From the NCBI RefSeq assembly GCF_004342285.1, contig NZ_SMCV01000006.1:1-64000 (forward strand): a stretch of 64,000 bases of DNA. Direction: 5' to 3'. The DNA comes from Klebsiella sp. BIGb0138. Lineage in GTDB: Bacteria; Pseudomonadota; Gammaproteobacteria; Enterobacterales; Enterobacteriaceae. Each line of letters begins with the position of its first letter. The first letter of the stretch is position 1. Position numbers and translations under genes: made by a program. Below, in pieces: positions 34,147-45,486 of this stretch. Below the pieces are notes generated by a model, which was not told the DNA's origin, searched no databases, and was given only the letters and a program-made list of their open reading frames with translations.

Positions 34147-36810
34147 ATGAGCAACTCTTTACCTGACGCTGTCTCCCCTGGCCTCTCCGTCCAGCCTGAT
34201 AACCCAGGTAGCTGGCCGCAGGGTGACCTGAACTGTGCCACCATTAAGGCACATCTTGATATCTTCCAGCGCTGGCTGGGTGAAGCGTTCGATAGCGGTA
34301 TGACTGCCGAGGCGCTGATCGAAGCGCGTACCGAATTTATCGACCAGCTGCTCCAGCGTCTGTGGATTGATTACGGCTTTGGCGCAGTCGGCGATCTGGC
34401 GCTGGTCGCGGTCGGCGGATACGGTCGCGGCGAGTTACACCCGCTCTCCGACGTCGACCTGCTGATCCTCAGCCGCAAGAAGCTCTCCGATGAGCAGGCG
34501 CAGAAAGTCGGCGAACTGCTGACCCTGCTGTGGGACATCAAGCTTGAGGTTGGCCACAGCGTGCGAACGCTGGAAGAGTGCCTGCTGGAAGGGCTATCCG
34601 ACCTGAGCGTCGCCACGAACCTGATTGAATCACGCCTGCTGATTGGCGATGTCGCGCTATTCCTTGAGCTGCAAAAACATATTTTCAGCGATGGTTTCTG
34701 GCCCTCGGAGAAGTTCTTTGCCGCTAAGGTGGAAGAGCAACAGGTCCGCCACCAGCGCTATCACGGCACCAGCTATAACCTCGAGCCGGATGTGAAAAGC
34801 AGCCCCGGTGGCCTGCGCGATATCCACACCCTGCAGTGGGTAGCCCGCCGCCACTTCGGCGCCACCTCCATGGATGAAATGGTCGGCTTCGGTTTTCTCA
34901 CCGAAGCCGAGCGCAACGAGCTCAACGAATGTCTGCACCAGCTCTGGCGGATCCGCTTTGCTCTGCATCTGGAGCTGACGCGTTACGACAACCGTCTGCT
35001 GTTCGACCGCCAGCTCAGCGTCGCCCGTCGCTTAGGCTATGAGGGTGAAGGCAACCAGCCTATCGAGCATATGATGAAGGATTTCTTCCGCGTCACCCGC
35101 CGGGTGAGCGAGCTGAACCACATGCTGCTCCAGCTGTTTGATGAAGCCATTCTTGCCCTCACCGAAGATGAAAAGCCGCGGCCCATTGATGATGATTTTC
35201 AGCTACGCGGCACGCTAATCGATCTGCGTGACGATACGCTGTTTATCCGTGAACCGCAGGCGATCCTGCGTATGTTCTATATTATGGTGCGTAACAGCAA
35301 CATCACCGGGATCTACTCCACGACGCTGCGCCATTTGCGCCACGCGCGCCGCCATCTGACACAGCCGCTATGCTATATCCCGGAAGCGCGCGCGATTTTT
35401 CTCAGCATGCTGCGCCACCAGGGCGCGGTGAGCCGCGGCCTGCTGCCGATGCATCGCCACAGCGTTTTGTGGGCCTATATGCCACAGTGGTCGCATATCG
35501 TCGGCCAGATGCAGTTTGACCTCTTTCATGCCTATACGGTCGATGAACATACGATTCGCGTGCTGCTGAAGCTGGAAAGCTTCGCCAAAGAAGAGACCCG
35601 CAGCCACCATCCGCTGTGCGTCGAGCTGTGGCCGCGCCTGACGCATCCGGAGTTAATCCTGATTGCCGCCCTGTTCCATGACATCGCCAAAGGTCGCGGC
35701 GGCGATCACTCGGTCCTCGGCGCCCAGGATGTGCTGAAATTCGCCGAGCTGCACGGCCTTAACTCACGCGAAACCCAGCTGGTCGCCTGGCTGGTACGCC
35801 ATCATCTGCTGATGTCCGTCACCGCCCAGCGCCGTGATATTCAGGATCCTGAGGTCATTAAACAGTTCGCGGAAGAAGTGCAGACGGAAAATCGCCTGCG
35901 CTATCTGGTGTGCCTGACGGTGGCCGACATCTGCGCAACCAACGAAACGCTGTGGAACAGCTGGAAGCAGAGTCTGCTGCGCGAGCTCTATTTCGCTACC
36001 GAAAAACAGCTGCGTCGCGGTATGCAGAGTACCCCCGATATGCGCGAACGGGTGCGTCATCATCAGCTGCAGGCGCTGGCGCTGCTGCGGATGGAGAATA
36101 TTAACGAAGAGGCGCTGCATCAGATCTGGAACCGCTGCCGCGCCAACTACTTCGTGCGCCATACGCCCAATCAGCTCGCCTGGCACGCCCGCAATTTACT
36201 CAAACACGACCTGAGCAAACCGATGATCCTGCTCAGCTCGCAGGCCACGCGCGGCGGGACCGAGATCTTTATCTGGAGCCCGGACCGGCCTTACCTGTTT
36301 GCCGCCGTCTGCGGTGAGCTGGACCGGCGCAACCTCAGCGTCCACGATGCCCAGATTTTTACCACCCGCGACGGCATGGCGATGGACACCTTTATTGTGC
36401 TGGAACCGGACGGCAGTCCGCTCTCCGCCGATCGCCATGAGATGATCCGTAACGGTCTGGAGCAGACTATCACCCAGCGCAGCTGGGAGCCGCCGGCTCC
36501 GCGTCGCCAGGCGGCAAAACTGCGCCATTTTTCCGTTGTCACCGAGGTCAATTTCCTGCCGACGCACACCGACAGAAAATCGTTTCTTGAGCTGATTGCC
36601 CTCGATCAACCGGGCCTGCTGGCTCGCGTGGGTCAGGTGTTCGCCGACCTCAATATTTCGCTCCACGGGGCGAGAATTACGACAATTGGGGAGCGAGTAG
36701 AAGATTTATTTATAATCGCGACGGCGGACCGGCGTGCGCTTAATAATGAGCTGCAACAAGAAGTACAACAACGGTTGACAGAGGCCCTCAATCCAAACGA
36801 TAAAGGGTAA
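34147..36810 (+). CDS. glnD: PII uridylyltransferase / uridylyl-removing enzyme
   Basis: Nitrogen sensor that adds UMP to PII proteins when glutamine is low and removes it when glutamine is high. The N-terminal nucleotidyltransferase motif is [19 protein letters not shown] (about residues 90-108), the HD domain [13 protein letters not shown] (about 511-523), and two C-terminal ACT domains (about 705-785 and 815-887) bind glutamine. I chose the ATG at 34147 (MSNSLPDA), giving 887 residues (E. coli 890); an ATG at 34120 lies next to the map terminator and adds nine unconserved residues. Confidence 0.97.
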   Translation: MSNSLPDAVSPGLSVQPDNPGSWPQGDLNCATIKAHLDIFQRWLGEAFDSGMTAEALIEARTEFIDQLLQRLWIDYGFGAVGDLALVAVGGYGRGELHPLSDVDLLILSRKKLSDEQAQKVGELLTLLWDIKLEVGHSVRTLEECLLEGLSDLSVATNLIESRLLIGDVALFLELQKHIFSDGFWPSEKFFAAKVEEQQVRHQRYHGTSYNLEPDVKSSPGGLRDIHTLQWVARRHFGATSMDEMVGFGFLTEAERNELNECLHQLWRIRFALHLELTRYDNRLLFDRQLSVARRLGYEGEGNQPIEHMMKDFFRVTRRVSELNHMLLQLFDEAILALTEDEKPRPIDDDFQLRGTLIDLRDDTLFIREPQAILRMFYIMVRNSNITGIYSTTLRHLRHARRHLTQPLCYIPEARAIFLSMLRHQGAVSRGLLPMHRHSVLWAYMPQWSHIVGQMQFDLFHAYTVDEHTIRVLLKLESFAKEETRSHHPLCVELWPRLTHPELILIAALFHDIAKGRGGDHSVLGAQDVLKFAELHGLNSRETQLVAWLVRHHLLMSVTAQRRDIQDPEVIKQFAEEVQTENRLRYLVCLTVADICATNETLWNSWKQSLLRELYFATEKQLRRGMQSTPDMRERVRHHQLQALALLRMENINEEALHQIWNRCRANYFVRHTPNQLAWHARNLLKHDLSKPMILLSSQATRGGTEIFIWSPDRPYLFAAVCGELDRRNLSVHDAQIFTTRDGMAMDTFIVLEPDGSPLSADRHEMIRNGLEQTITQRSWEPPAPRRQAAKLRHFSVVTEVNFLPTHTDRKSFLELIALDQPGLLARVGQVFADLNISLHGARITTIGERVEDLFIIATADRRALNNELQQEVQQRLTEALNPNDKG

Positions 36811-36843
36811 CGAACTTTTATGTGTAAAGAGAAAGAGTAAACA

Positions 36844-37668
36844 ATGCAGCAATTACAGAATGTTATTGAGTCCGCTTTTGAGCGTCGCGCCGACATCACG
36901 CCGGCAAATGTGGATACCGTAACCCGCGAAGCGGTTAACCAGGTGATTTCTCTGCTTGATTCCGGCGCGCTGCGTGTCGCTGAAAAGATCGATGGCCAGT
37001 GGGTCACCCATCAATGGCTGAAGAAAGCGGTTCTGCTCTCTTTCCGTATTAACGATAACCAGGTTATCGACGGTGCGGAAAGCCGCTACTTCGATAAAGT
37101 GCCGATGAAATTCGCGGACTATGATGAAGCGCGTTTCCAGAAAGAAGGCTTCCGCGTGGTTCCACCGGCCGCGGTGCGTCAGGGCGCGTTTATTGCCCGC
37201 AACACCGTGCTGATGCCATCTTATGTCAACATCGGCGCCTTCGTTGACGAAGGTACCATGGTTGATACCTGGGCGACCGTCGGTTCCTGCGCGCAGATCG
37301 GGAAAAACGTGCACCTGTCCGGCGGCGTCGGCATCGGTGGCGTACTGGAGCCGCTGCAGGCTAACCCGACCATCATCGAAGATAACTGCTTCATCGGCGC
37401 GCGTTCAGAAATCGTTGAAGGCGTTATCGTCGAAGAAGGCGCGGTTATCTCCATGGGCGTGTACATCGGCCAAAGCACCAAAATTTACGATCGCGAAACC
37501 GGCGAAGTCCACTACGGCCGCGTTCCGGCGGGCTCGGTGGTGGTTTCCGGCAACCTGCCGTCGAAAGATGGCACGTATAGCCTGTACTGCGCGGTCATCG
37601 TGAAGAAAGTGGATGCGAAAACTCGCGGCAAAGTCGGCATTAACGAACTGCTGCGTACCATCGACTAA
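36844..37668 (+). CDS. dapD: Tetrahydrodipicolinate N-succinyltransferase
   Basis: Succinyl-CoA-dependent step of lysine and diaminopimelate synthesis. Trimeric left-handed beta-helix enzyme; the hexapeptide-repeat section runs from about residue 105 to 235 ([20 protein letters not shown]). Length 274 as in E. coli. It follows glnD by 33 bases, with a terminator after it. Diaminopimelate feeds the peptidoglycan made by MrcB. Confidence 0.98.
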   Translation: MQQLQNVIESAFERRADITPANVDTVTREAVNQVISLLDSGALRVAEKIDGQWVTHQWLKKAVLLSFRINDNQVIDGAESRYFDKVPMKFADYDEARFQKEGFRVVPPAAVRQGAFIARNTVLMPSYVNIGAFVDEGTMVDTWATVGSCAQIGKNVHLSGGVGIGGVLEPLQANPTIIEDNCFIGARSEIVEGVIVEEGAVISMGVYIGQSTKIYDRETGEVHYGRVPAGSVVVSGNLPSKDGTYSLYCAVIVKKVDAKTRGKVGINELLRTID

Positions 37669-37675
37669 GCAGAAT

Positions 37676-37703
37676 AAAAAGCGGAAGATATCCCGCTTTT
37701 TTT
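37676..37703 (+). terminator. Terminator after dapD
   Basis: Stem AAAGCGG...CCGCTTT with a nine-base loop region and a run of seven Ts, eight bases past the dapD stop. Confidence 0.85.
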
Positions 37704-37775
37704 GTATCTGACGCTGGCGGAAATGGATCTTTTCGTTAATTATTCAAAGGTTATGATGATATCAAAGGTACCGTT

Positions 37776-38165
37776 ATGTACGATAATCTGAAAAGTCTTG
37801 GCATTACCAATCCTGATGAAATCGATCGCTATAGCCTGCGCCAGGAAGCTAACAACGACATCCTGAAAATCTATTTTCAGAAGGACAAAGGCGAGTTTTT
37901 CGCCAAAAGCGTCAAGTTTAAATATCCACGCCAGCGCAAAACCGTAGTCGCTGACGGCGTCGGTCAGGGATATAAAGAAGTCCAGGAAATTAGCCCGAAT
38001 CTGCGCTATGTGATCGATGAACTGGACCAGATCTGCCAGCGCGATCGCACCGAAGTCGATCTTAAACGCAAGATCCTTGACGATCTGCGCCATCTGGAAA
38101 GCGTCGTCACCCATAAGATCAGTGAAATCGAAGCCGATCTGGAAAAACTGACGCGCAATAAATAA
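37776..38165 (+). CDS. yaeH: UPF0325 family protein YaeH
   Basis: Highly conserved 129-residue cytoplasmic protein of unknown function (E. coli YaeH, 128 residues). Charged, probably mostly helical, with a predicted coiled-coil C-terminal half ([17 protein letters not shown] onward). No signal peptide and no recognised catalytic motif. It sits between dapD and cdaR as in E. coli and ends beside a REP-like element. Confidence 0.93.
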   Translation: MYDNLKSLGITNPDEIDRYSLRQEANNDILKIYFQKDKGEFFAKSVKFKYPRQRKTVVADGVGQGYKEVQEISPNLRYVIDELDQICQRDRTEVDLKRKILDDLRHLESVVTHKISEIEADLEKLTRNK

Positions 38166-38215
38166 GTCTGTTTTCTCCCCGCAGGCGCGATGCCGGCCGG
38201 GGCAACACCGACGAT

Positions 38216-38249
38216 AGCCCGGATCAAGCGCGCGTGCCGTCATCCGGGA
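38216..38249. repeat. REP-like palindromic element (yaeH/cdaR)
   Basis: CCCGGAT (38218-38224) pairs with ATCCGGG (38242-38248) around a GC-rich interior, in the gap between the convergent genes yaeH and cdaR. Same end sequences as the elements at 48375 and 57745. Confidence 0.6.
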
Positions 38250-38256
38250 TTATCGT

Positions 38257-39414
38257 CTACCGCTGCTCATCGAGTTGCAACGAGATATACAGCAGCAGGC
38301 GGTCATCAAAGTTCCCGAGGTTCAGCCCCGTCAGTTCTGAAATACGATTCAGGCGATACTCCAGCGTATTACGATGAATAAACAGCGCCTTCGACGTCGC
38401 CAGCGGCTGCACGTTATGGCGAAACCACGCCTGCAGCGTCCGTCGCAGCAGACCGTTATTATCCATCGCCTTTAGCCTGACCAGCGGACGGGCCAGCTCA
38501 TTGGCCTGCCAGCCGCCGCGCAGGCTATCGAGCAGTACCGGCAGCATCAAATCCTGATAAAAATAGCTACGGCTCTCCGGCATCCGCTGCTTACCGACCA
38601 TCATGGTGGTGCGCGCGGTGCGGTACGAACGGGCGATGCTCCCTGGGCCGGTAAAAAAGTTACCCAGCGCCACCCGAAAGCGCAGCTGGCCGTTTTCTTT
38701 CATACGGGCGATCAGCTGATCGACCCTTTTGCAGTGATCCTCCGCGTCCCAGCGGCCAAACGCGTTCAGGGCGGGCTTGAGGACCACCATCTCGGTCAGA
38801 GAGACAATCGCCACCAGATTGTTGCGATCCGGCGTGGTCAGGGCGGTCTGCAGCTGCTGTAGCTCGGCCATGGCGCTGTCCACGCCAAGCTGGCCGCTAT
38901 CGACTTCAATCATGGCGACAACGCGTGGCTGATTGAGATCGATCCCCAGCCGCTGCGCCCACTCGGTGAGCGCCGGCGTATTCTCTTCCGTCTGAATCAG
39001 GTTCATCACCAGCTCTTCACGCAGGCGGCTATCCTGCGCCAGAAGATGCATCAATCGCGACTGCTCCAGCATCATCTCAGCGGTCATGCACACCAGCTCG
39101 CCATATTTACGCAGCGTTTCGGGTTCACCGGTCAGGCCAATAACGCCGACGATCTCCCCCTCCAGCCGCAATGGCAGGTTGATCCCCTGGCGTACGCCAT
39201 GCAGATGGCGAGCGACCGCATCGTCGATATCCACGACCCGCCCCTGGGAGAGCACCAGCAGCGCTCCTTCGTGCAATTCACCAATTCGCTCGCGGTCGCC
39301 GCTGCCGATAATGCGCCCACGGGCGTCCATTACGTTGATATTGGTATCAATGATGCGCATCGTACGCGCAACGATATCCTGCGCCATTTTGGTATCAAGA
39401 TGCCAGCCAGCCAT
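38257..39414 (-). CDS. cdaR: Sugar diacid regulator CdaR
   Basis: Transcription activator of the D-glucarate, D-galactarate and D-glycerate use genes in E. coli. The N-terminal diacid-recognition domain (about residues 1-135) precedes a linker and a C-terminal PucR-type helix-turn-helix (TSKALFIHRNTLEYRLNRI, about 345-363). I chose the ATG at 39414 after GGGAGGGTTAC, giving 385 residues as in E. coli; the ATG at 39483 adds unconserved sequence. No target genes are in this window. Confidence 0.95.
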   Translation of the reverse strand: MAGWHLDTKMAQDIVARTMRIIDTNINVMDARGRIIGSGDRERIGELHEGALLVLSQGRVVDIDDAVARHLHGVRQGINLPLRLEGEIVGVIGLTGEPETLRKYGELVCMTAEMMLEQSRLMHLLAQDSRLREELVMNLIQTEENTPALTEWAQRLGIDLNQPRVVAMIEVDSGQLGVDSAMAELQQLQTALTTPDRNNLVAIVSLTEMVVLKPALNAFGRWDAEDHCKRVDQLIARMKENGQLRFRVALGNFFTGPGSIARSYRTARTTMMVGKQRMPESRSYFYQDLMLPVLLDSLRGGWQANELARPLVRLKAMDNNGLLRRTLQAWFRHNVQPLATSKALFIHRNTLEYRLNRISELTGLNLGNFDDRLLLYISLQLDEQR

Positions 39415-39540
39415 GTAACCCTCCCGTGAACAGGGCACCAGCATAAAAGAGTTACGCGCACGTCGCATTGTGCATATGCACAAAGGAACGCAGAGAAGTA
39501 TGGAGTTGTGGGGGGAATCACAGAACCGAAATCAGGATCA

Positions 39541-39575
39541 AAAAAAGCCCCTTCCCTCCGCGAGGAGAAGGGGCT
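39541..39575 (-). terminator. Terminator after degP
   Basis: Minus strand: nine-base stem AGCCCCTTC / GAAGGGGCT (39575-39546) followed by a run of six Ts. Confidence 0.85.
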
Positions 39576-39591
39576 GGTTTAGCCGTGGAGA

Positions 39592-41031
39592 TTACTGCAT
39601 CAGCAGGTAGATGGTGCTATCACCGCGCTGGATATTCAACGCCAGCACCGACGGTTTCGCATCAAAGATTTTGCGCAGATCGGCAATGTTTTTCACCGGC
39701 TGCTGGTTAGCCCCCACAATGACGTCGCCTTTTTTCAGACCGATTTGCGCCGCCGGAGTCCCCGCTTTCACATTGTTGACCGTAACGCCTTTATCCTGGC
39801 CTTTATTACTCATCTCAGCACCTTCAATGCCGTTGAAAATGGTGCTGGAGTCAACCTGAGTCTGGTTGCTCTGCTGCAGTTCGACGGTGACATTCACCGG
39901 TTTGCCATCACGCACCAGGCCCAGCTGGACTTTACTGCCGATAGGCATCGTACCAACCTGCGCACGCAGTGCGGCAAAGCTGCTGATCGGTTTGCCGTTC
40001 AGCGAGGTGATCACGTCGCCGGCTTTGATACCCGCTTTCGCCGCCGCCGAACCCGGCATCACCTGGCTCACGAAGGCGCCGCGCTGTGCGTCAACCTTCA
40101 TCGCTTTCGCCAGTTCGGAGTTCAGCTCGGTCCCCATGATGCCCAGCTCACCGCGTTTCACCTGGCCGTATTGAACCATCTGCTCGGTCAGGTTTTTCAC
40201 CATGTTGCTCGGGATGGCAAAACCGATCCCGATGTTGCCGCCGTCCGGGGCGAGGATCGCGGTATTGATACCGATCAGTTCACCGTTCAGATTGACCAGC
40301 GCGCCGCCGGAGTTACCGCGGTTGATCGCCGCATCGGTCTGGATAAAGTTTTCGTAGTTTTCTACGTTCAGGCCGCTACGGCCAAGCGCGGAGACAATCC
40401 CCGAGGTGACGGTTTCCCCAAGGCCGAACGGGTTACCGATCGCCACGGTATAATCACCGACGCGCAGGGCATCAGAGTCCGCCAGCTTAATCGCCGTCAG
40501 GTTTTTCGGATCCTGAATCTGAATCAGGGCAATATCGGAACGCGGATCTTTGCCGACCACTTTCGCGTCAAACTTACGGCCATCGCTCAGCTGTACTTTG
40601 ATCGTCGTGGCGTTATCCACCACGTGGTTGTTGGTCACAACATAACCTTTAGCGGCGTCAATAATGACCCCGGAACCCAGCGCCATAAACTTCTGCTGCT
40701 GAGCGCCGTCACCCGGCGCACCGCCGCCTTGCCCACCGCCCTGACAGAACGGAGAGCTCTGGAACGGGGAACCATCCTGGCAGAACGGCGAGTTATCACC
40801 GAAGAACTGCTGGAAGTTACGCGGCATCCGCGGCGTGTTAACGGTGGTGCTGCCCTCAACGTTGATGCTGACAACCGATGGCATGACCTTTTCCAGCATC
40901 GGAGCCAGACTTGGCATTTGCTGCGTACTTGAGGCCGAAGAGGACGTTTCTGCCGCGCTCGCAGAGAGCGGGGATAACGCCAGACCTAAACTCAGAGCCA
41001 GTGCACTCATTGCTAACGTGGTTTTTTTCAT
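39592..41031 (-). CDS. degP: Periplasmic serine protease and chaperone DegP
   Basis: HtrA-family protease that destroys or holds misfolded periplasmic and outer-membrane proteins. Signal peptide ends SASA|AET (about residue 26). Catalytic triad: histidine in VTNNHVVD (about 134), aspartate in DPRSDIAL (about 164) and serine in GNSGGAL (about 240). A Gly/Gln-rich LA loop with two cysteines (SPFCQDG, SPFCQGG) and two PDZ domains (about 285-380 and 390-479) follow. 479 versus 474 residues in E. coli. A clear sigma-E promoter lies upstream. Confidence 0.98.
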   Translation of the reverse strand: MKKTTLAMSALALSLGLALSPLSASAAETSSSASSTQQMPSLAPMLEKVMPSVVSINVEGSTTVNTPRMPRNFQQFFGDNSPFCQDGSPFQSSPFCQGGGQGGGAPGDGAQQQKFMALGSGVIIDAAKGYVVTNNHVVDNATTIKVQLSDGRKFDAKVVGKDPRSDIALIQIQDPKNLTAIKLADSDALRVGDYTVAIGNPFGLGETVTSGIVSALGRSGLNVENYENFIQTDAAINRGNSGGALVNLNGELIGINTAILAPDGGNIGIGFAIPSNMVKNLTEQMVQYGQVKRGELGIMGTELNSELAKAMKVDAQRGAFVSQVMPGSAAAKAGIKAGDVITSLNGKPISSFAALRAQVGTMPIGSKVQLGLVRDGKPVNVTVELQQSNQTQVDSSTIFNGIEGAEMSNKGQDKGVTVNNVKAGTPAAQIGLKKGDVIVGANQQPVKNIADLRKIFDAKPSVLALNIQRGDSTIYLLMQ

Positions 41032-41081
41032 GATGTCTCAATCTCTATTTTTGATAACGCAAATTGCTATGTATGTGACTA

Positions 41082-41109
41082 TCAGAGTCATTTTATCGCG
41101 CTAAGTTCC
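41082..41109 (-). promoter_or_regulatory. Sigma-E promoter of degP
   Basis: Minus strand: GGAACTT (41109-41103), 16-base spacer, TCTGA (41086-41082), which matches the sigma-E consensus. GTAAAG and TTTTTAC motifs at about 41125-41155 could belong to a CpxR site as in E. coli, but I could not define one cleanly. Confidence 0.88.
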
Positions 41110-41166
41110 GGAATTAAGATACTGGAAAAAGTAAAAATTTATTGTCCATCTTTACAAAACCTGTAC

Positions 41167-42681
41167 TTATTCTACCGCCATCAAGCGGCGATATTCATCC
41201 CATGCATATAAATCCGTCATCCCGCTGATATAGTCCTGAATCAGACGGCAGCGATAATAATATTCCATCGCCGGAAATTCTTCAGCCTCGCCGGGGATTT
41301 TATTTATTGCTTCAACATAGGCTAGCCGATGGCGCGTTGAGAGTTTCTGGAACAAACGTGAAGCGATAGGTAAACTGCGCACCCGATCTTTCTCAACTAA
41401 TAAGCTGAATTGTTCCAGAGATAATTTTAATAGCGGCTCATAGATATCCAGAAGACCGCTAATCACCCGGTAACCTTGTAATTCCAGCTGCTCAACATCC
41501 GGATGGCTAAACACATGTTTTATCGCTACGTTTTTATATAGCTCCAGCAACTGACTGCAGTCGCTATCATCCTCAAGCAGCGCATGATTAAAATCGCCAG
41601 CAAAGATCTTCGGTAAATTATCGATAAACCGGCGCGCCGCATACGGCACCAGTTTATTCAGCGTATTGACCCGCAAATACATAAAGAACTGATCTTCAGT
41701 ACTCCGGCTAAGCGAATTAGAGCGTGATTTCTCCCACGCATTTTCTACCACCTGCGAAAACAGCGAACCTTTTTCATGCTGTCCCCACGCCTCATACAGC
41801 AGCTGATACAGCTGCTCGACGCTGAAAATACGTTTTTCAACCGCATCTTCAAGATCGGCCACACAATATGAGATATCGTCCGCAGCCTCCATAATCCATG
41901 TTAATGGAAAGCGATTGTAAGGAGCCAGATCAAGTTCTTTACGCAACCTCGCAATATAGCCCTCTTCGGCTAAATAATAACCAGGTTTTTTCATTAAATA
42001 ACTGTGGCTCGCCGGCAGCGCTCCCCGCCACCACGCCGGACGCGTATATTTCAAAATACAGCCAACCTGCGCCCAGGTCAGATTCATCCGCATCAGCGTA
42101 TGGACTAAACGGATGCCCTGCGCGTTGCCTTCAAACCAGCACAGATCCTGGCGTACCTTGCGTCGCAACTCGTTCAGCTCGGCCTGTCCCGCCTGCAAAC
42201 GCAGCGCCTCAACCGTACAACGATCGTGCGCTACCGGCTCGCCGGCCGCGTCGTCAGGCGCCAGACGCTGGCGAAACCAGTCATTGATCGCCGCCTCGCC
42301 AAAATGACCAAATGGCGGGTTACCGATGTCATGCATCAGGCAGGCCATTTCCACCACGCTCTCAAACGGCCCGCTCAGCGCATCCAGCCCGTAGGTTTCC
42401 AGCAGATTCTGTTCTTTCAGGCGGCTGAGGACCTCTTTGGCGATATAGCGCCCCACCTGCTGAACTTCAAGGGAGTGGGTTAAGCGGGTGCGTACTGCGG
42501 CGTTACGCTCCAGCGGGAAGACCTGGGTTTTCTGCTGTAAACGGCGAATCGCCGGCGAATTAATGATCCGCCCGCGGTCGCTTTCGAAAATACGCAGGAT
42601 TTCACGTTCCGTTTCGACGCCTTGCGGCGAACGATAGCGCCGACGCCAGTTAATCTTGTTGCGAAAATCAATTTTTGCCAT
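41167..42681 (-). CDS. dgt: Deoxyguanosinetriphosphate triphosphohydrolase
   Basis: Hexameric HD-domain enzyme that hydrolyses dGTP to deoxyguanosine and triphosphate. Metal-binding residues in [10 protein letters not shown] (about residues 62-71) and [16 protein letters not shown] (about 113-128). I chose the ATG at 42681 ([10 protein letters not shown]) after GGGAGAGGCC, giving 504 residues (E. coli 505); the ATG at 42723 adds 14 unconserved residues. Divergent from mtnN. Confidence 0.97.
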   Translation of the reverse strand: MAKIDFRNKINWRRRYRSPQGVETEREILRIFESDRGRIINSPAIRRLQQKTQVFPLERNAAVRTRLTHSLEVQQVGRYIAKEVLSRLKEQNLLETYGLDALSGPFESVVEMACLMHDIGNPPFGHFGEAAINDWFRQRLAPDDAAGEPVAHDRCTVEALRLQAGQAELNELRRKVRQDLCWFEGNAQGIRLVHTLMRMNLTWAQVGCILKYTRPAWWRGALPASHSYLMKKPGYYLAEEGYIARLRKELDLAPYNRFPLTWIMEAADDISYCVADLEDAVEKRIFSVEQLYQLLYEAWGQHEKGSLFSQVVENAWEKSRSNSLSRSTEDQFFMYLRVNTLNKLVPYAARRFIDNLPKIFAGDFNHALLEDDSDCSQLLELYKNVAIKHVFSHPDVEQLELQGYRVISGLLDIYEPLLKLSLEQFSLLVEKDRVRSLPIASRLFQKLSTRHRLAYVEAINKIPGEAEEFPAMEYYYRCRLIQDYISGMTDLYAWDEYRRLMAVE

Positions 42682-42765
42682 GGCCTCTCCCGCGCGAGCA
42701 ATAACGTTTCCCTTTGAGTGCATGATAGACTATGCAACTAAACCTGACACATCGCGAGTAAATCT

Positions 42766-43464
42766 ATGAAAATCGGCATTATTGGCGCTATGGAAGAAGA
42801 AGTTACCCTTCTGCGCGACAAAATCGAAAACCGTCAGACGCTGACCCTTGGCGGCAGCGAAATTTATACCGGGCAGCTGAACGGCACCGACGTCGCTCTG
42901 CTGAAATCGGGTATTGGCAAAGTGGCGGCCGCCATGGGCGCCGCGCTGCTGCTGGAGCTGTGCAAACCGGAGGTGATTATCAACACCGGTTCCGCAGGCG
43001 GCCTGGCGCCAACGCTGAAAGTCGGCGACATCGTTATCTCCGACGAAACGCGCTACCACGATGCCGACGTGACCGCCTTTGGTTACGAATATGGCCAGCT
43101 GCCGGGCTGTCCGGCCGGTTTCAAAGCCGACGACAAGCTGATTGCCGCCGCGCAAAGCTGTATTGAAGCGCTGAATCTGAACGCGGTACGCGGCCTGATC
43201 GTCAGCGGCGACGCGTTCATCAACGGTTCCGTCGGGCTGGCGAAAATTCGTCACAACTTCCCGCAGGCCGTTGCGGTCGAGATGGAAGCCACCGCGATTG
43301 CCCATGTCTGCTATAACTTCGGCGTTCCGTTTGTCGTGGTCCGCGCGATTTCCGACGTGGCCGACCAACAGTCCCATCTGAGCTTCGACGAGTTCCTCGC
43401 CGTCGCCGCTAAGCAGTCCACGCTGATGGTGGAAAAGCTGGTGCAGAATCTGGCACGTGGCTAA
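42766..43464 (+). CDS. mtnN: 5-prime-methylthioadenosine/S-adenosylhomocysteine nucleosidase
   Basis: Cleaves adenine from MTA, SAH and 5-prime-deoxyadenosine, recycling S-adenosylmethionine by-products and leading to autoinducer-2 via LuxS. Catalytic residues: glutamate in GAMEEEV (about residue 12), glutamate in VEMEATAI (about 174) and aspartate in AISDVADQ (about 197). Length 232 as in E. coli. Its end overlaps the btuF start by eight bases. Confidence 0.98.
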   Translation: MKIGIIGAMEEEVTLLRDKIENRQTLTLGGSEIYTGQLNGTDVALLKSGIGKVAAAMGAALLLELCKPEVIINTGSAGGLAPTLKVGDIVISDETRYHDADVTAFGYEYGQLPGCPAGFKADDKLIAAAQSCIEALNLNAVRGLIVSGDAFINGSVGLAKIRHNFPQAVAVEMEATAIAHVCYNFGVPFVVVRAISDVADQQSHLSFDEFLAVAAKQSTLMVEKLVQNLARG

Positions 43465-44257
43465 GTCGCTTAAACGGGCGCTGACCGCCCTGCTGTTGCT
43501 GGCCCCGGCGTGGCTCTTCGCCGCGCCGCGGGTTATCACGCTGTCGCCGGCCAATACCGAACTGGCGTTTGCCGCCGGCATCACGCCGGTTGGCGTCAGC
43601 AGCTATTCTGATTACCCGCCGCAGGCGAGTAAAATCGAACAGGTCTCCAGCTGGCAAGGGATGAACCTGGAGCGTATCGTGGCGCTAAAACCGGACCTGA
43701 TTCTGGCGTGGCGCGGCGGGAATGCCGAACGGCAGGTTAACCAACTGAGTTCGCTGGGCATCAAGGTGGTCTGGGTCGATACGACGACCATCGAAGAGAT
43801 TATTACCACCCTGCGGCAGCTGGCGCAGTGGAGCCCGCAGCCGGAAAAAGCCCGCCAGGCCGCGCAGAGCCTGCAGGATGACTACGATCGCCTGAAAGCC
43901 CGCTACGCCAGCACGCCGAAAAAGCGCGTCTTTCTGCAATTCGGTACCAGCCCCCTTTTTACCACCAGCCGGGGCTCCATTCAGGATCAGGTGCTGACGC
44001 TATGCGGCGGTGAAAATATTTTCGCCGCCAGCAAGGTTCCCTGGCCCCAGGTGAGCCGCGAGCAGGTACTGGCCAGGGAGCCTCAGGCTATCGTCATTAC
44101 CGGCGATGCCAGCAGAATTCCCGACGTTGAGCGCTACTGGCATAACCAGTTAAAAATTTCGCTGATTGCGTTGCATAGCGACTGGTTTGAGCGCGCAAGC
44201 CCGCGTATTATCCTCGCCGCAAAACAGCTCTGCACTGCGCTCGAACAGGTCAAATAA
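43457..44257 (+). CDS. btuF: Periplasmic vitamin B12-binding protein
   Basis: Delivers cobalamin to the BtuCD ABC importer, which is encoded elsewhere. Signal peptide ends at LFA|APR (about residue 22). The mature protein has two lobes joined by a long helix, typical of class III binding proteins; conserved surface glutamates contact BtuC. 266 residues as in E. coli. GTG start inside the end of mtnN, so translation is coupled. Confidence 0.96.
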   Translation: MAKSLKRALTALLLLAPAWLFAAPRVITLSPANTELAFAAGITPVGVSSYSDYPPQASKIEQVSSWQGMNLERIVALKPDLILAWRGGNAERQVNQLSSLGIKVVWVDTTTIEEIITTLRQLAQWSPQPEKARQAAQSLQDDYDRLKARYASTPKKRVFLQFGTSPLFTTSRGSIQDQVLTLCGGENIFAASKVPWPQVSREQVLAREPQAIVITGDASRIPDVERYWHNQLKISLIALHSDWFERASPRIILAAKQLCTALEQVK

Positions 44258-44390
44258 GCGCTGTTTGCACAATCAATAATTCGATCCCCAGCGACGAAAG
44301 CCGAAGCGCTATGCCAATGGCGAACGCTGAGCGGATGCAACGTGGTGAAGAAAATAGCCTAAGAAACCGGGCGCTAAGCGAGAACTGACG

Positions 44391-45014
44391 ATGCTTGTCT
44401 ATTGGCTGGATATTATTGGCACCGCCGTATTTGCTATCTCCGGCGTATTGCTGGCCGGCAAACTCCGTATGGACCCTTTTGGCGTACTGGTGCTCGGCGT
44501 TGTCACCGCCGTCGGCGGCGGGACCATTCGCGACATGGCGCTCGCCAACGGCCCGGTATTCTGGGTGAAAGATCCGACCGACCTGGTGGTGGCGATGGTC
44601 ACCAGCATGCTGACTATTCTGTTAGTGCGCCAGCCGCGCCGGTTGCCTAAATGGATCCTGCCGGTGCTGGATGCCGTCGGCCTGGCGGTCTTTGTCGGCA
44701 TTGGGGTAAATAAAGCGTTTCTGGCTCACAGCGGACCGCTGGTCGCGATCTGTATGGGCGTCGTCACCGGCGTGGGCGGCGGGATCATCCGCGACGTTCT
44801 GGCCCGCGAGATTCCGATGATTTTACGCACTGAAATCTATGCCACGGCCTGTATTATCGGCGGTATCGTACACGCTACGGCCTATGACACCTTTCACGTT
44901 TCGTTGCAGAATTCGGCGATGATGGGGATGGTGGTGACGCTGCTGATTCGGCTCGCGGCAATCCGCTGGCACCTGAAGCTGCCGACGTTTGCGCTCGACG
45001 ATCACGGACGGTAG
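44391..45014 (+). CDS. yadS: TRIC-type inner-membrane channel family protein YadS
   Basis: Membrane protein of the UPF0126/TRIC family with two repeated halves of three transmembrane helices plus a seventh; each half bears a glycine-rich GGGTIRD / GGGIIRD motif (about residues 42-48 and 124-130). Bacterial relatives form monovalent cation channels, but the role of YadS is unknown. 207 residues as in E. coli. Convergent with erpA. Confidence 0.93.
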   Translation: MLVYWLDIIGTAVFAISGVLLAGKLRMDPFGVLVLGVVTAVGGGTIRDMALANGPVFWVKDPTDLVVAMVTSMLTILLVRQPRRLPKWILPVLDAVGLAVFVGIGVNKAFLAHSGPLVAICMGVVTGVGGGIIRDVLAREIPMILRTEIYATACIIGGIVHATAYDTFHVSLQNSAMMGMVVTLLIRLAAIRWHLKLPTFALDDHGR

Positions 45015-45017
45015 CAA

Positions 45018-45054
45018 AGAAAAATCTCCCCCGGCGGAGTACGCTCTGCCGGGG
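45018..45054 (-). terminator. Terminator after erpA
   Basis: Minus strand: stem CCCCGGC / GCCGGGG with a loop of about ten bases, followed by a T-rich tail GATTTTTCTTT. It lies in the 46-base gap between convergent yadS and erpA. Confidence 0.75.
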
Positions 45055-45060
45055 CGAGAA

Positions 45061-45405
45061 TCAGACGCTGAATGAGGATCCGCAGCCGCAGGTGCTTTTC
45101 GCATTCGGGTTGGTCACGATAAAGCGCGAACCTTCGAGGCCCTCGGTATAATCGACGGCACCGCCGACCAGATACTGCAGGCTCATCGGGTCGACCACCA
45201 GGCCTACGCCCTGTTTTTCGATGGTCATATCGCCTTCGTTAACCTGATCGTCGAAGGTGAAGCCGTACTGGAAACCACTGCAACCGCCACCGGTGATGTA
45301 GACACGCAGTTTCAGGTTTGGATTCTCTTCATCTGCAATCAGGAATTTTACTTTTTTGGCTGCGGCTTCAGTAAACTCCAGCGGCAACGCTACGTCATCA
45401 CTCAT
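45061..45405 (-). CDS. erpA: Iron-sulfur cluster insertion protein ErpA
   Basis: A-type carrier that transfers Fe-S clusters to apo-enzymes, including those of isoprenoid synthesis (IspG/IspH). The three ligand cysteines are in GGGCSGF (about residue 42) and STCGCGS (about 106 and 108). 114 residues as in E. coli. Single gene, with clcA upstream on the same strand. Confidence 0.97.
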   Translation of the reverse strand: MSDDVALPLEFTEAAAKKVKFLIADEENPNLKLRVYITGGGCSGFQYGFTFDDQVNEGDMTIEKQGVGLVVDPMSLQYLVGGAVDYTEGLEGSRFIVTNPNAKSTCGCGSSFSV

Positions 45406-45486
45406 TTTATGCTCCCATTGATACTTCTGGCCGGTTAAAGAATAACCCGACCTTTTGAGCCATTATCTAATACCCTGGTAAATCGT

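Noticed and set aside
39745-40932. 395-codon open frame opposite degP
   Set aside because: Antisense shadow of degP with low-complexity His/Arg/Gln-rich content typical of reversed codons.
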